The position numbers and the translations under genes were made by a program. Below, in pieces: positions 1-8,795 of a stretch of DNA of 45,270 nucleotides. Positions within the stretch are counted from its first letter, which is position 1, and every line of letters starts with the position of its first letter. The notes under the pieces are model-generated. The model searched no databases. It saw only the letters and a list, made by a program, of their open reading frames with translations, and was not told where the DNA came from. The stretch is from Bacillota bacterium (GTDB lineage Bacteria > Bacillota > Clostridia > Acetivibrionales > DSM-1351), in contig JAEVZU010000162.1 in NCBI GenBank assembly GCA_023392075.1, forward strand, positions 1-45,270, given 5' to 3'.

Positions 1-34
1 ATCCATTTGATCGGGAATTAAATTCGGACATTCT

Positions 35-221
35 TACCCCTCTATAGACAATGTACAATACGTTTTTAAGTGGTTAATTTGCCCTGCGGCTGCGTTGAAG
101 CCGCTTGCAAGGCACAAAGCCTTACTGCACGCATTTGCCTTGCCGCAAGCCAGGGACGTCGACAAAGAAAATTGGCAAAATAGCCGGCGTGAGGCGTGTT
201 ATACATTGTCAATAGAGGGTA
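35..221. repeat. Large imperfect palindrome (possible MITE-like element)
   Basis: The ends are inverted copies of each other: TCTATAGACAATGTACAATA near 41-60 answers the reverse complement of the stretch at about 197-216, with only a few mismatches. Pairing continues inward in patches, for example TTGCAAGGCA near 106-115 against TGCCTTGC near 138-145. The centre is richer in GC than the flanks. No open reading frame spans it. It could be a non-autonomous mobile element or a large structured RNA; I cannot assign a family. Confidence 0.6.
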
Positions 222-367
222 TTGTCTCGTTATAAAATATATACTTAAGAAGATAAGAATATAACCAGAAGTTATTCAAAGTTTATTTGTATCTAATTTG
301 TAAAATCTATGTTTCAAAGCTATATTCATCTGAATTGTAAGTTATAATAAAAAACAGGAGGGTAACT

Positions 368-1066
368 ATGAATCAAAAGAAAATACTAATAATTGAAGAC
401 GAAGAATCCATATCGGATTTAATGTCATATTACCTTGAAAAAGAGGGATTTGCCGTTAAGGCAGCCGATAACGGTCAAAAGGGAATTGTAATTACTGAGA
501 CTTTCTTACCGGACCTGATACTGCTGGATTTGATGCTTCCTGACATGAACGGATTTGAGGTGTGTAAAAAAATATCCGGGGAGTATACAATCCCCATAAT
601 AATGATAACTGCGAAATCGGATACAATAGATAAAATACTTGGAATGGAATTAGGGGCAGATGATTACATTACAAAACCCTTTGATATAAGGGAGGTTATA
701 GTTAGAATAAAGTCAATATTCAGAAGGATTGATCTCACTTCTGAAGCGGCAGAAAATAATGATTCCAATCTGATAAAGCTGGACAAGGGTGTGGAAATAT
801 TCAAGGAAAGGCACGAAGTATTAAAGAACAATCATAAGATTGATTTTACAAACAAGGAATATGAGCTGTTACTATTCCTTACAAAACACAAAGGAAAAGT
901 AATATCAAGGAATGAACTTCTGGACAAGGTTTGGGGGTACGACTTCGTCGGTGACAGCAGGACAGTGGATATACATGTTCAGAGAATAAGAAAAAAATTG
1001 GATGAAAACAAAAACTCATCACGTATAGAGACTGTCTTTGGTGTTGGGTATAAACTCATAGGATAG
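368..1066 (+). CDS. OmpR/PhoB-family response regulator
   Basis: This 232-residue DNA-binding response regulator is the output half of a two-component system and acts in the cytoplasm. The receiver domain (about residues 4-118) has the acidic pocket IIEDEE, the phosphoacceptor Asp54 in LLDLMLPD, Thr81 and Lys103 in TKPFD. A winged-helix Trans_Reg_C domain fills about residues 135-230, with the usual TVDIHVQRIRKK recognition region. The start is supported by AGGAGG at 357-362. A TATAAT -10 box lies at 343-348. The histidine kinase begins 9 bases downstream, so the two are co-transcribed. The PhoB/VanR-like domain order is clear; the specific signal is not. Upstream, period-11 repeats GTTATT, TTTATT and CTAATT (271-298) might be an autoregulatory site. 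Confidence 0.95.
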   Translation: MNQKKILIIEDEESISDLMSYYLEKEGFAVKAADNGQKGIVITETFLPDLILLDLMLPDMNGFEVCKKISGEYTIPIIMITAKSDTIDKILGMELGADDYITKPFDIREVIVRIKSIFRRIDLTSEAAENNDSNLIKLDKGVEIFKERHEVLKNNHKIDFTNKEYELLLFLTKHKGKVISRNELLDKVWGYDFVGDSRTVDIHVQRIRKKLDENKNSSRIETVFGVGYKLIG

Positions 1067-1075
1067 GAAACAAGT

Positions 1076-2536
1076 ATGAAGTACTCGATACAACTAAAGA
1101 TACTGATCTCATTTTCCATAATAATATATCTGGGACTTTCTGCTCTTCTTTTTGTTTCATATAAACTTACGGAACAAAATGATAGTAATATAATTTACCA
1201 TGATATGATTTCTGCAAAGAAAAATATGGACCAATATCTTAGGCAGTATTTCCTGCTCAACAATATTGAATTTTCCGAAACAGCCCTAATGTCTGAAGCT
1301 GCCGATATTTCAAAACAGCTTAGTTCTGCTACTGAAAACAGGATTGATATATATAACCTGAAAGGCAGCAGGATGTCCAATAATCCTGAAGAACAGGGGA
1401 GTTCAGCAGATAATCGTGACCTGATAAACGCCATAAACGGCAAAATCAGCTATGCTGCCTATATTAACGGCAGCAATGCAAAGGTAAGCTTGTCGTACCC
1501 TATTCAGGTAAATGACAGTTATATAGGAATTCTGAGATATACAAAAGACTATACACAGCTTTTTAATAACAGTAAAAGGTTCAGAACTGTCATAAATGTA
1601 TTTGCCACCTGTATTTTCAGTATAGTTTTTGTAGTTTCAATAATACTCTCAAGACAGATAACAAAACCTATAAAAAAGCTCACCGAAACCTCCGAGAAGG
1701 TTGCTGACGGTAATTTTGACATACAGATGGAAGTAAATACCGATGACGAAATTGGCGATCTGTCAAACAGGTTTCAAATGATGGTCGGGAGGATTAAGGA
1801 GCAGATAGAAATAATTAAGGAAGACAGAGATATTTTAAAGAAATCGCAAGCACAGAACAAGGTGTTTTTTGATAATGTCACTCATGAGCTGAAAACTCCT
1901 ATCACCGTCATCATGGGTTATGCTCAGGCACTTAAGGAAAACAGGTTCAGTGATGAAAAATTATTTGATAAGTCTGTCACCTATATATTGAATGAGAGTA
2001 TAAGATTGAATAACATGGTTGTTGAGCTTCTGGAACTCTCAAAAACATCTTCTGCTGATTTTACCTATTATTTTGAGAATATGGAAGTTGGAAGGCTTGT
2101 TGCGCAGACCTGCGAAGAAATGAAGATAAAGGGGAAAAAATATAATATTGATATATACTGCGACATTGAAGATAGCCTTTACATTAATTGTGATAAAGAC
2201 AGAATAAAGGAAGTACTTATAAATCTGCTGGACAATTCTATGAAATATGGATATGTCAATTCTCTGATAGAAGTAAGGGCATATAAGGAGAATAATTGTG
2301 TATTTATCTCCGTAAAGGATAAGGGAGAGGGTATTGCCGAAGAGAATGTTAAAAAGCTTTTTGATCCCTTCTACAGAGTATCCAAAAAGGCCTCCAGAGA
2401 TCTTGGCAGTGCAGGACTGGGTTTAACCATAGTAAAAAGCATTGTCGAAAAGCATTGCGGCGACATCGAGATAAAAAGTAAAATTGGAGAAGGCACTGAA
2501 GTGATTATAAGTTTTGAGGAAAATAAACATGTCTAG
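1076..2536 (+). CDS. Membrane sensor histidine kinase
   Basis: This 486-residue kinase is the partner of the preceding response regulator. It has a transmembrane helix at about residues 9-28, an extracytoplasmic sensor region to about 170, and a second helix at about 172-192. A HAMP linker follows (about 193-245, with ITKPIKKLTE). The HisKA dimerisation domain has the phosphorylated His270 in NVTHELKTP. The HATPase_c domain carries the N box (LINLLDNSMKYG), G1 (DKGEGIAEENV) and G2 (GSAGLGLTIVKSI). It lies 9 bases after the regulator gene, and its last codons overlap the start of the next gene, indicating one operon. The sensor region shows no cysteines or recognised ligand motif that would name the signal. 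Confidence 0.95.
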   Translation: MKYSIQLKILISFSIIIYLGLSALLFVSYKLTEQNDSNIIYHDMISAKKNMDQYLRQYFLLNNIEFSETALMSEAADISKQLSSATENRIDIYNLKGSRMSNNPEEQGSSADNRDLINAINGKISYAAYINGSNAKVSLSYPIQVNDSYIGILRYTKDYTQLFNNSKRFRTVINVFATCIFSIVFVVSIILSRQITKPIKKLTETSEKVADGNFDIQMEVNTDDEIGDLSNRFQMMVGRIKEQIEIIKEDRDILKKSQAQNKVFFDNVTHELKTPITVIMGYAQALKENRFSDEKLFDKSVTYILNESIRLNNMVVELLELSKTSSADFTYYFENMEVGRLVAQTCEEMKIKGKKYNIDIYCDIEDSLYINCDKDRIKEVLINLLDNSMKYGYVNSLIEVRAYKENNCVFISVKDKGEGIAEENVKKLFDPFYRVSKKASRDLGSAGLGLTIVKSIVEKHCGDIEIKSKIGEGTEVIISFEENKHV

Positions 2537-3779
2537 AAATTATGCTTCAAAAAAAATAATTGACTATTTAGTTTTGTTGATTGCTTTAATTATATTCATA
2601 TCCGGTTTTTATATTCTGGCCTATATATGCCTGAACGGGAATAATTCAGGCCAACCTGTGGTACTGGACAAAGATTTGTTTACCGATTCCAACCTTAAAC
2701 AAAGGGTTCAGGATTTCCAAATCAGTAATGTTGAGCAAATAAGGATACCGGATGTATATTACAATAAATATGACTATATTGATAACAATACAATAGAGGC
2801 ATTAGTTTATGATGCAAAAAAAAGATTGGCCGTTCCTGTTATTTTTAATAAACTGACTCAAAAGGTTACTTTTTTAAAAAAAGGCATTAACTATTCTTTT
2901 CCTGAACAACGAGGGATACTTTATCCTGAACAGAAATTGTTATCCGGTTTGTATCGTAAATCCGGTTTTAATTATTTTGAATTTCACCAGGATATATCTC
3001 CTGACAGGAAAAAAATACTGGAAACTTTTTCAAATATGGACTATACGTTGAGTACAAGTGTATACGATATTTCAAATCAAACGGTAACAGACTCATACCC
3101 TGCGGCATTTCCTGTCTGCTGGCTGCCTGACAGCAGCGGATATGTGGGTTTGGATGAATACATGTTTATTCAGGATATAACAACCGGCGAAAAGAAGAAC
3201 ATAATCAAGGCCGACAAATTAACTGCGATTCCCATAATAAACAAATCTGAAAAAAGTGGTTTTGTTCTGGATAACCTGGTTGGGGATATTGATCTTAAGG
3301 TTTCAAAAGATGGGAAATACGCCTATGTATTTTCCAGAAACAATGAAAATTCTTCAACTGATTTATTAATAGTGAATATGTATAACGGAGCCTTAGAGAA
3401 GTCTGAAGTAAAGTGCAGTATTAAAAATATTGAACCCATAAATACTGAGACGATTTTAATCCAGGGAGATGTAAATGGAGAACCCGGAGTTTTTTTATAT
3501 AAGTTTCACAGCGATGACTTAATAAATATAATCGGAAATAAGGTATTGAGCATAAATCTATCACCTGATGGAGAAAAAATTGCATATACCATTCAAAACA
3601 AAAATGAAGGTAATACGGAAATACATGTTGCCTATATTGATTCAAACAGTATGAGCAACGATGAGGTTTTTTACAGTGATATGAGCTATATATCAACTTT
3701 GCGCTGGACCAGGGACAGCAGAAGGATATCCTGTATGGTCAACGGCACAATATATGAATTTTCTTTTAGAAATATGTAG
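2529..3779 (+). CDS. Membrane-anchored beta-propeller (TolB-like) protein
   Basis: The 416-residue protein begins at the ATG at 2529, preceded by GAGGAAA; an in-frame TTG at 2514 lies inside that ribosome binding site and is less likely. A single N-terminal hydrophobic segment (about residues 9-33) would anchor it in the membrane with the bulk outside. The remainder has repeated propeller-type blades, for example KVSKDGKYAYVFSRNNENSSTDLLIVN and NLSPDGEKIAYTIQNKNEGNTEIHVAYID, typical of TolB/WD40-like repeats. It overlaps the histidine kinase gene by 8 bases, so it probably belongs to the same signalling operon, perhaps as an accessory sensor or an envelope target. That role is inference. Confidence 0.75.
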   Translation: MSRNYASKKIIDYLVLLIALIIFISGFYILAYICLNGNNSGQPVVLDKDLFTDSNLKQRVQDFQISNVEQIRIPDVYYNKYDYIDNNTIEALVYDAKKRLAVPVIFNKLTQKVTFLKKGINYSFPEQRGILYPEQKLLSGLYRKSGFNYFEFHQDISPDRKKILETFSNMDYTLSTSVYDISNQTVTDSYPAAFPVCWLPDSSGYVGLDEYMFIQDITTGEKKNIIKADKLTAIPIINKSEKSGFVLDNLVGDIDLKVSKDGKYAYVFSRNNENSSTDLLIVNMYNGALEKSEVKCSIKNIEPINTETILIQGDVNGEPGVFLYKFHSDDLINIIGNKVLSINLSPDGEKIAYTIQNKNEGNTEIHVAYIDSNSMSNDEVFYSDMSYISTLRWTRDSRRISCMVNGTIYEFSFRNM

Positions 3780-3786
3780 CAAAAAA

Positions 3787-3850
3787 TATACATTCAATTT
3801 ACATCTGTGTTACAAACATGGTTAATTGCGAAATATCCGGATTTTATAAT
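3787..3850 (+). promoter_or_regulatory. Period-11 hexamer array and promoter
   Basis: Hexamers TATACA (3787), TTTACA (3798) and GTTACA (3809) start exactly 11 bases apart, with a weaker GGTTAA at 3820. A TATAAT -10 box follows at 3845-3850 with no good -35. This layout is that of binding arrays for PhoP/OmpR-type regulators, which substitute for a -35 box. The nearest candidate is the regulator encoded at 368-1066; PhoP itself is the alternative. Confidence 0.5.
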
Positions 3851-3927
3851 AAAAGTATGGAATAAAACTTAGCTAAGATAACAACTTATATTCCAAAAAG
3901 TAAAAAAGAAAAAGGAGATTAAAAACG

Positions 3928-4764
3928 ATGAAAAAAACAATAATAACTGCTGCAATTATAGCAGTAATGGGAACTTCAATTACCGCGTTTGCAGCTAATA
4001 ACCTGGCAAATGATTCAATTCCGGCATCACCTGCAGTATCAACAATTTCAGCTCAGCAGGCACAGAATTCAGCAAACGGAACTTCAATCCAGCAAAAGGA
4101 AGACAAAACAGTCAACAAAAAAGCAGAAGATAAAGGACCTATAGAATATTACAAAATGACCTATGTCCTTAATGATGAAAAGCATACTACTCAAGTCCAG
4201 GAATCATGGCTGAATACCAATACCTATGAATTCAGAGAGGATTATCTAGTTTCAGGAAGGACTGCCGGAAAAAAGGAAACGGCAGGTAAGGTTCCAAATG
4301 CTCAAACGGTATACTATACCAGTGCGTATACCTTGGATGGAGGAAAGCATAATGTGGGTATTCAAAGAGATCAAAGCCGTAAAGCTATAGGAGGAAATGA
4401 GTATTATGATACTCAGGAAGCAGCAGATCAGCATATTAAAGACATTCAGACCAACAGAAGCTTTGCGGCGCTTGCAGCTTCCTATGCGGACCGTTCGGTA
4501 TGGAAGGATGAGGGAACTGAAAAGGATGCTGATGGGAATACCTTACAAAAAATATCCTCAGGTACTCTTCAGGATGAGGAAATGCATATGCTTTACCTGA
4601 ATGACGAGGGGCTTCCCGTTAAATCTGAAGTTTTTGTCAACGGCAAATTGTTTGGAGTAGCTACATCTGAATACAAGCGTATTGAAGACGATGGAAAAAT
4701 TTTTGATATCAGCGGAGTAGAACTTAGGGAACTTAAGATAATAGACGATAAAGCAGCCAAATAA
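3928..4764 (+). CDS. Secreted protein of unknown function
   Basis: This 278-residue protein starts with a clear signal peptide (MKKTIITAAIIAVMGTSITAFAA, cleavage near residue 23) and has a good ribosome binding site (AAAGGAGAT, about 3910). The mature part opens with a Ser/Ala/Gln-rich, probably disordered stretch (about 25-60). A folded region follows with repeated WLNTNTYEFRED, TVYYTSAYTLDGGKH and LYLNDEGLPVKSEVFVNGK segments. These look like beta-strand-rich modules of the kind seen in outer-surface or lipoprotein-like proteins, but I do not recognise a family. There are no cysteines, dockerin or cell-wall binding motifs. Its position just after a two-component operon and its Pho-box-like upstream array suggest it is a target of that system. 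Confidence 0.8.
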   Translation: MKKTIITAAIIAVMGTSITAFAANNLANDSIPASPAVSTISAQQAQNSANGTSIQQKEDKTVNKKAEDKGPIEYYKMTYVLNDEKHTTQVQESWLNTNTYEFREDYLVSGRTAGKKETAGKVPNAQTVYYTSAYTLDGGKHNVGIQRDQSRKAIGGNEYYDTQEAADQHIKDIQTNRSFAALAASYADRSVWKDEGTEKDADGNTLQKISSGTLQDEEMHMLYLNDEGLPVKSEVFVNGKLFGVATSEYKRIEDDGKIFDISGVELRELKIIDDKAAK

Positions 4765-4838
4765 GATAGAAGGCTTATAAGGATTAAAGCATGGGGATAT
4801 CCCCAAATAGGAAAATTGTAATACATCAATTGCACATT

Positions 4839-4920
4839 ACAGTGCTCAAGTACAACTTCAATAAATGGGCCATATACTCTGTGGGAAATCCATTTATTCA
4901 AATCAGTACTTGAGCACTGT
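4839..4920. repeat. Long stem-loop between convergent genes
   Basis: A perfect 15-bp inverted repeat (ACAGTGCTCAAGTAC at 4839-4853, its complement at 4906-4920) encloses a second inner pairing (TTCAATAAATGG near 4856 with CCATTTATTCAA near 4890). It sits downstream of both flanking genes, which converge here, and could terminate both. The arms are longer than a normal terminator and there is only a short T run (TTAAATTTTT) on the plus side. A small repeat element is also possible. Confidence 0.6.
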
Positions 4921-4967
4921 TAAATTTTTACATGTATATAAATTGTTTAAGTTTTGCGGCATTCCCG

Positions 4968-6032
4968 TTATAAAACTTTCTGTGTCCATCCATAAGTGTC
5001 GTCAAGATCACCGCTTTGGATACCTGTAATTGTTTCATATACTTTTGCAGCTACAGGACCGATTTTTCCTCCGTTAACCGTAATGGAGCTGCCGTTCCAG
5101 TTGAATTCTCCTATAGGTGATATTACTGCCGCGGTTCCTGTTCCGAAAGCCTCATCCAGCTTACCTGCGGCATGTGCATCGTATAATTCCTGAATGGAAA
5201 TTTTGCGTTCAGTTACAGGAATTCCCGATTTCTTGAGCAATTCAATAGTTGACATTCTGGTGATTCCGGGAAGTATTGAACCTTCCAGAGCCGGAGTAAT
5301 AACTTCTCCGTTTATTTTAAAGAATACGTTCATTGTACCAACTTCTTCGATATATTTTTTTTCAATACCATCCAGCCAAAGAACCTGGGTATAGCCGGCA
5401 TGCTTTGCTTCAACCTGTGCTTTTAAGCTGGAAGCATAGTTGGCAACTGTTTTTGCATAGCCCAGACCACCCTTGACCGCACGTACATAATTGCTTTCAA
5501 CATAAATTTTTACCGGATTTATACCTTCCTTATAGTAAGCGCCGACAGGAGAGAGAATTATAATGAATTTATACGTGTCTGACGGTCTGACTCCAAGGTA
5601 GGGATCTGTGGCTATTATAAAAGGTCGTATATAGAGCGAAGTTCCCGGAGCATCAGGTATCCAGTCCGCATCAACCCTGACAAGTTCTTTAATGGCTTGT
5701 ACACCAAAATCCACATCAATTCTGGGGATAACAAGGCGGTCATTGGAGCTGTTTACTCTTTCCATATTTTTTTCAGGCCTGAATAACAATATTTCACCAT
5801 TTTTTGTTTTATAGGCTTTTAATCCTTCAAAAATAGCTTGGCCATAATGCAGCACCATACAGCTGGGATCCAGTTCCAGAGGGGCGTAAGGAACTATTCT
5901 GGGATCATGCCAGCCTTTACCCTCTGTATAATCCATGATAAACATATGATCTGTAAAATATTGTCCAAAGCCCAAATTGTTTTTATCAGGTTGCTGTTTT
6001 GGATTTGATGTTTTTGTAATAGAAATATTCAT
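4968..6032 (-). CDS. ilvE: Branched-chain amino acid aminotransferase
   Basis: This 354-residue PLP enzyme (EC 2.6.1.42) transfers amino groups between glutamate and the 2-oxo acids of leucine, isoleucine and valine. It is a fold-type IV aminotransferase of the eukaryote-like BCAT subgroup. Lys194 in GGLGYAKTVANYAASL-type context is the Schiff-base residue. The substrate-loop motifs YGQAIFEGLKAY (about 63-74) and the EEVGTMNVFF and GSILPGITRMS segments are all present. Length is normal for the family. The start has AAGGGAG seven to twelve bases upstream. It is transcribed alone, away from the ECF gene. I looked for a T-box in its leader and found none, so its regulation is not visible here. 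Confidence 0.95.
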   Translation of the reverse strand: MNISITKTSNPKQQPDKNNLGFGQYFTDHMFIMDYTEGKGWHDPRIVPYAPLELDPSCMVLHYGQAIFEGLKAYKTKNGEILLFRPEKNMERVNSSNDRLVIPRIDVDFGVQAIKELVRVDADWIPDAPGTSLYIRPFIIATDPYLGVRPSDTYKFIIILSPVGAYYKEGINPVKIYVESNYVRAVKGGLGYAKTVANYASSLKAQVEAKHAGYTQVLWLDGIEKKYIEEVGTMNVFFKINGEVITPALEGSILPGITRMSTIELLKKSGIPVTERKISIQELYDAHAAGKLDEAFGTGTAAVISPIGEFNWNGSSITVNGGKIGPVAAKVYETITGIQSGDLDDTYGWTQKVL

Positions 6033-6254
6033 TATCTATAATACTCCCTTCAAAGTATTTATTTTAAAAATTGATTGTAGTAAGGAACAAGTTAAAATAT
6101 TATTCCAAAGAAAGATGCAATCAAATAGAAAAATTACAAGTTTTATTATGCTACTTTTCAAAAAAAAAGTCTATAGAAAAAATTAATTTACCATAATACA
6201 TTGTTAAAATATAAAAGTCCGGTTCAAATCATGTAAAATATATGTTATAAATTA

Positions 6255-6382
6255 CAAACCTGTGGTATATCATCAGTGGGGAGTTTAATCCCGGGCCGGA
6301 GACATGGCCTGTCTGCGACTTGAATCACGTAAGGGTTTATTTTATAATTAATTGCGTAATAAACGCATATACGGGAGGATCA
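6255..6382 (+). promoter_or_regulatory. Structured leader of the ECF gene (unassigned)
   Basis: The 5' region of the ECF gene is GC-richer than its surroundings and can fold. AAACCT near 6257 can pair with AGGGTTT near 6332. GGGA/TCCC, GGCC/GGCC and AGACA/TGTCT pairings lie between. Further down, GTTTATT can pair with AATAAAC, and GCGT/ACGC forms a small hairpin just before the GGGAGGA ribosome binding site. Alternative pairings around the start site are the usual logic of a translational riboswitch. It contains GCCGGAGAC, which recalls a B12 box, but the other cobalamin riboswitch elements are missing, so I do not assign a ligand. Confidence 0.45.
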
Positions 6383-6383
6383 G

Positions 6384-6905
6384 ATGAATAGAGACAATAT
6401 AAGAAGGATAACAAGAACAGCTGTATTGCTTGCGGTTGTGGTAGTAGTTCAGATAGTTGGAAGAAGCCTGCCCAACAATAATTTTATAGTTGGTCCGCTG
6501 GTGAATATGTGTCTGCTGCTGGCAGCAATGACCGCAGGTGTGGCCGGAGGTATTACAATAGCAATTCTTTCTCCGTTTACTTCACTCATTAACAATAATG
6601 CACCAATTGCGGCAGCACTGCTGCCATTTGCACCGGTTATAGCTTTGGCTAATATAACTTTTGTGCTTGCATTTTACCTGTTGTATAATAAAAATAAATT
6701 TATAGGTCTTGGAGTTGGCGCGGTACTGAAATTTGGAGTACTATTCCTGGGAATAAGAGTATTCCTGAACATTTTCACGTTCACGAAATTTACTCAAAAG
6801 CTTTTTGAATTATTCAGCTGGCCTCAGCTTATAACTGCAATTATTGGAGGATTGGTGGCAATTCCTGTCATTCATAGTGTTAGAAAAGCTCTTAAAATCA
6901 GTTGA
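6384..6905 (+). CDS. ECF transporter S component
   Basis: This 173-residue integral membrane protein has five to six hydrophobic helices separated by very short loops. That, the basic N-terminus (MNRDNIRRITRTAVLLAVVVVVQ) and the small size fit substrate-binding S components of energy-coupling factor vitamin transporters. These capture a vitamin or precursor and pair with the shared EcfA/A'/T module, which is not encoded in this window. The GPLVNMCLLLAAMTAGVAGGITIAILSPF stretch is typical of the family. The start is preceded by GGGAGGA. The substrate cannot be read from the sequence; the structured leader just upstream is the best clue to it. The gene stands alone between two divergently or separately transcribed units. 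Confidence 0.8.
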   Translation: MNRDNIRRITRTAVLLAVVVVVQIVGRSLPNNNFIVGPLVNMCLLLAAMTAGVAGGITIAILSPFTSLINNNAPIAAALLPFAPVIALANITFVLAFYLLYNKNKFIGLGVGAVLKFGVLFLGIRVFLNIFTFTKFTQKLFELFSWPQLITAIIGGLVAIPVIHSVRKALKIS

Positions 6906-7083
6906 CATCGGCTGTATTTTATAAACACATATAAAATTTTTCGGATTATGCCATCCAATTTATTTCAGGCACCTGTAACCCAAAAAACAAGAATGCTGTA
7001 TAAATAGCTGTGATGCAGAATATATGATTTGCAATTAAACCTCATATGGACAAATATGACCACCCAATTGTCAGCATTTGATT

Positions 7084-7116
7084 TAAACCATCCAATACTT
7101 GAAATTGGATGGTTTA
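7084..7116 (+). promoter_or_regulatory. Inverted repeat upstream of MocR gene
   Basis: A 13-bp inverted repeat (core ACCATCCAAT at 7087-7096, ATTGGATGGT at 7104-7113, 7-base loop) lies about 95 bases before the MocR start, followed by TTTATTATT. A third related half-site, AATTGGAC, occurs near 7166. It may terminate read-through from the ECF gene or be an operator for the MocR protein; the extra half-site favours the operator. Confidence 0.5.
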
Positions 7117-7205
7117 TTATTGTGAAAATTGGGTGTTTTAAAATTGAATATAAAATATATAATATAATTGGACGGTACCAATTTGCAAATGGAGGACAAA
7201 ACCAT

Positions 7206-8726
7206 ATGGAAATTACTATTAATAGAGAATCTCAAACCCCGATATATCTGCAAATAAAGAGACAAATTGAAGCGATGATTGACTCGGGAAGGCTTCCGCC
7301 AAATTTCATTCTACCGGCCGAGAGAGTACTTGGTGAAAGGCTCAAGATCAACAGGAGTACGGTTATAAAGGCATATATGGAACTCAAGGCAGAAGGTTTG
7401 GCTGAAGCCAGGGTGGGAAGCGGAACGGTGGTTTTGGCACCCTTGTCAAAGGATAGTATTCAGGAGAAAATGTATGTTCCGCCTCTGAGATGGAACCAGC
7501 TGGAAAGTAAAAGAGTCACCAAATCAAATGAACAGACAATAAATAATATCCTGTCTGTATTTGAGAAGGAAAAGGTGATTTCCTTTGCATCGGGAGTAGC
7601 TTCGGAAGACAGTTATGAGATGGAACTGCTGAAAAACATTCAGACCGGGCTCATGGAAAAATACAGGGAAAAAATTTTCATGCCGACACCTGTAGACGGC
7701 TGTTCCGAACTTAAGCATACAATAAAGTCCTATCTTCAGCAGAACGGGATCAATGCCGGTTCAAAGCAAATAATGGTTACCTCCGGTTCACAGCAGGCAG
7801 TCGAGTTTTTTGCCAGAATGCTGATTGAGCCGGGAGATGTTGTATTGGTTGAGGAACCGACATATATAGGGGCAATTCAGGCTTTCGAAAGCTACGATGC
7901 CAGGCTCGTAAGCATACCGATGGATGAAGAGGGTATAAGGTTGGACATACTTGAAACCTGCCTTGTCAAATACAGGCCTAAATTTATTTATACTCAGCCC
8001 ACCTTCCACAACCCAACCGGAATGACAATGAGTCTGAACAGGAGAAAGGAACTGCTGAAGCTTGCATATTATTACAATATTCCGATATTGGAGGATAACC
8101 CATACGGAGAGCTGCATTACGAGGGAGAAAAGCTTCCGGCACTGAAAAGTCTGGACAATAACGATTACGTCATCTATGTCAGTTCATTTTCAAAAACCAT
8201 TTCCTTCAGTTTGAGAGTAGGCTTTGTAGTTGCTGGTGAAAACATAATAAACAGATTTATTAAGTTCAAACAGATCACAGACATACAGACCAATACGCTT
8301 TCCCAATTTTTTGTACATGAATTTGTATCACAGGGTTATCTGAAAACCCATCTTGAAAAAATCAGAAGCAAGTACAGGAAGAAGAGAGATCTTATGATAG
8401 CAGAACTTAACAAATGCAATATCGAAGGAATGAGAATTTTTGTTCCAAACGGAGGATATTTTATCTGGCTGGAACTACCCAACAATATCAGCATGAATGA
8501 GCTGACCAAGCTGCTGGGTGATAAAGGTGTGATAGTAATGCCAGGTGATGTGTTTTATTCCAAATACAACATAGAAAACAATTTCATAAGGCTGAATTTT
8601 TCCTATCCCAAAGAACAGGATATAAAGGACGGAATTGAAAAACTGCTTGAGTGTATAGCCATATGCTCAAACAGCAGTACAAAGGCCGGTCATTCTGTAG
8701 AAACAGTGTTAAATCCATATTTGTAA
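7206..8726 (+). CDS. MocR-family regulator (GntR wHTH + aminotransferase fold)
   Basis: The protein is 506 residues from the ATG at 7206, which has GGAGGAC at 7191; longer in-frame extensions upstream lack a ribosome binding site. Residues about 8-78 form a GntR winged helix (PIYLQIKRQIEAMIDSG, LPAERVLGERLKINRSTVIKAYMELKAEG). Residues about 110-490 form a fold-type I aminotransferase domain with HNPTG, EDNPYGEL and the PLP lysine Lys330 in SSFSKT. MocR proteins are PLP-bound transcription regulators that usually control a neighbouring gene; here the adjacent aminotransferase at 8796 is the natural candidate. It is a paralogue of the PdxR-like gene at 34704. A residual enzymatic activity cannot be excluded. 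Confidence 0.9.
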   Translation: MEITINRESQTPIYLQIKRQIEAMIDSGRLPPNFILPAERVLGERLKINRSTVIKAYMELKAEGLAEARVGSGTVVLAPLSKDSIQEKMYVPPLRWNQLESKRVTKSNEQTINNILSVFEKEKVISFASGVASEDSYEMELLKNIQTGLMEKYREKIFMPTPVDGCSELKHTIKSYLQQNGINAGSKQIMVTSGSQQAVEFFARMLIEPGDVVLVEEPTYIGAIQAFESYDARLVSIPMDEEGIRLDILETCLVKYRPKFIYTQPTFHNPTGMTMSLNRRKELLKLAYYYNIPILEDNPYGELHYEGEKLPALKSLDNNDYVIYVSSFSKTISFSLRVGFVVAGENIINRFIKFKQITDIQTNTLSQFFVHEFVSQGYLKTHLEKIRSKYRKKRDLMIAELNKCNIEGMRIFVPNGGYFIWLELPNNISMNELTKLLGDKGVIVMPGDVFYSKYNIENNFIRLNFSYPKEQDIKDGIEKLLECIAICSNSSTKAGHSVETVLNPYL

Positions 8727-8753
8727 TTTACTATAAGCAACTTTGAATTTATG

Positions 8754-8791
8754 GCCGCTATGCGGCTTAAAACCATAATATGGTGGGAGGT
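8754..8791 (+). promoter_or_regulatory. Tandem-hairpin leader, copy 1
   Basis: Two small hairpins stand directly before the ribosome binding site: GCCGC-TAT-GCGGC (8754-8766) and ACCAT-AAT-ATGGT (8772-8784), followed at once by GGGAGGT (8785-8791). The same arrangement, with the first 13 bases identical, precedes the unrelated thioesterase gene (16841-16878, minus strand). The second hairpin abuts the ribosome binding site, so it could affect translation. Confidence 0.6.
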
Positions 8792-8795
8792 CAAT

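Noticed and set aside
6255..6382. Cobalamin riboswitch before the ECF gene
   Set aside because: Only a short B12-box-like GCCGGAGAC is present; the other conserved cobalamin aptamer blocks are not, so the ligand is left open.
7029..7205. N-terminal extension of the MocR protein
   Set aside because: It would read through the inverted repeat and promoter region and lacks a ribosome binding site.
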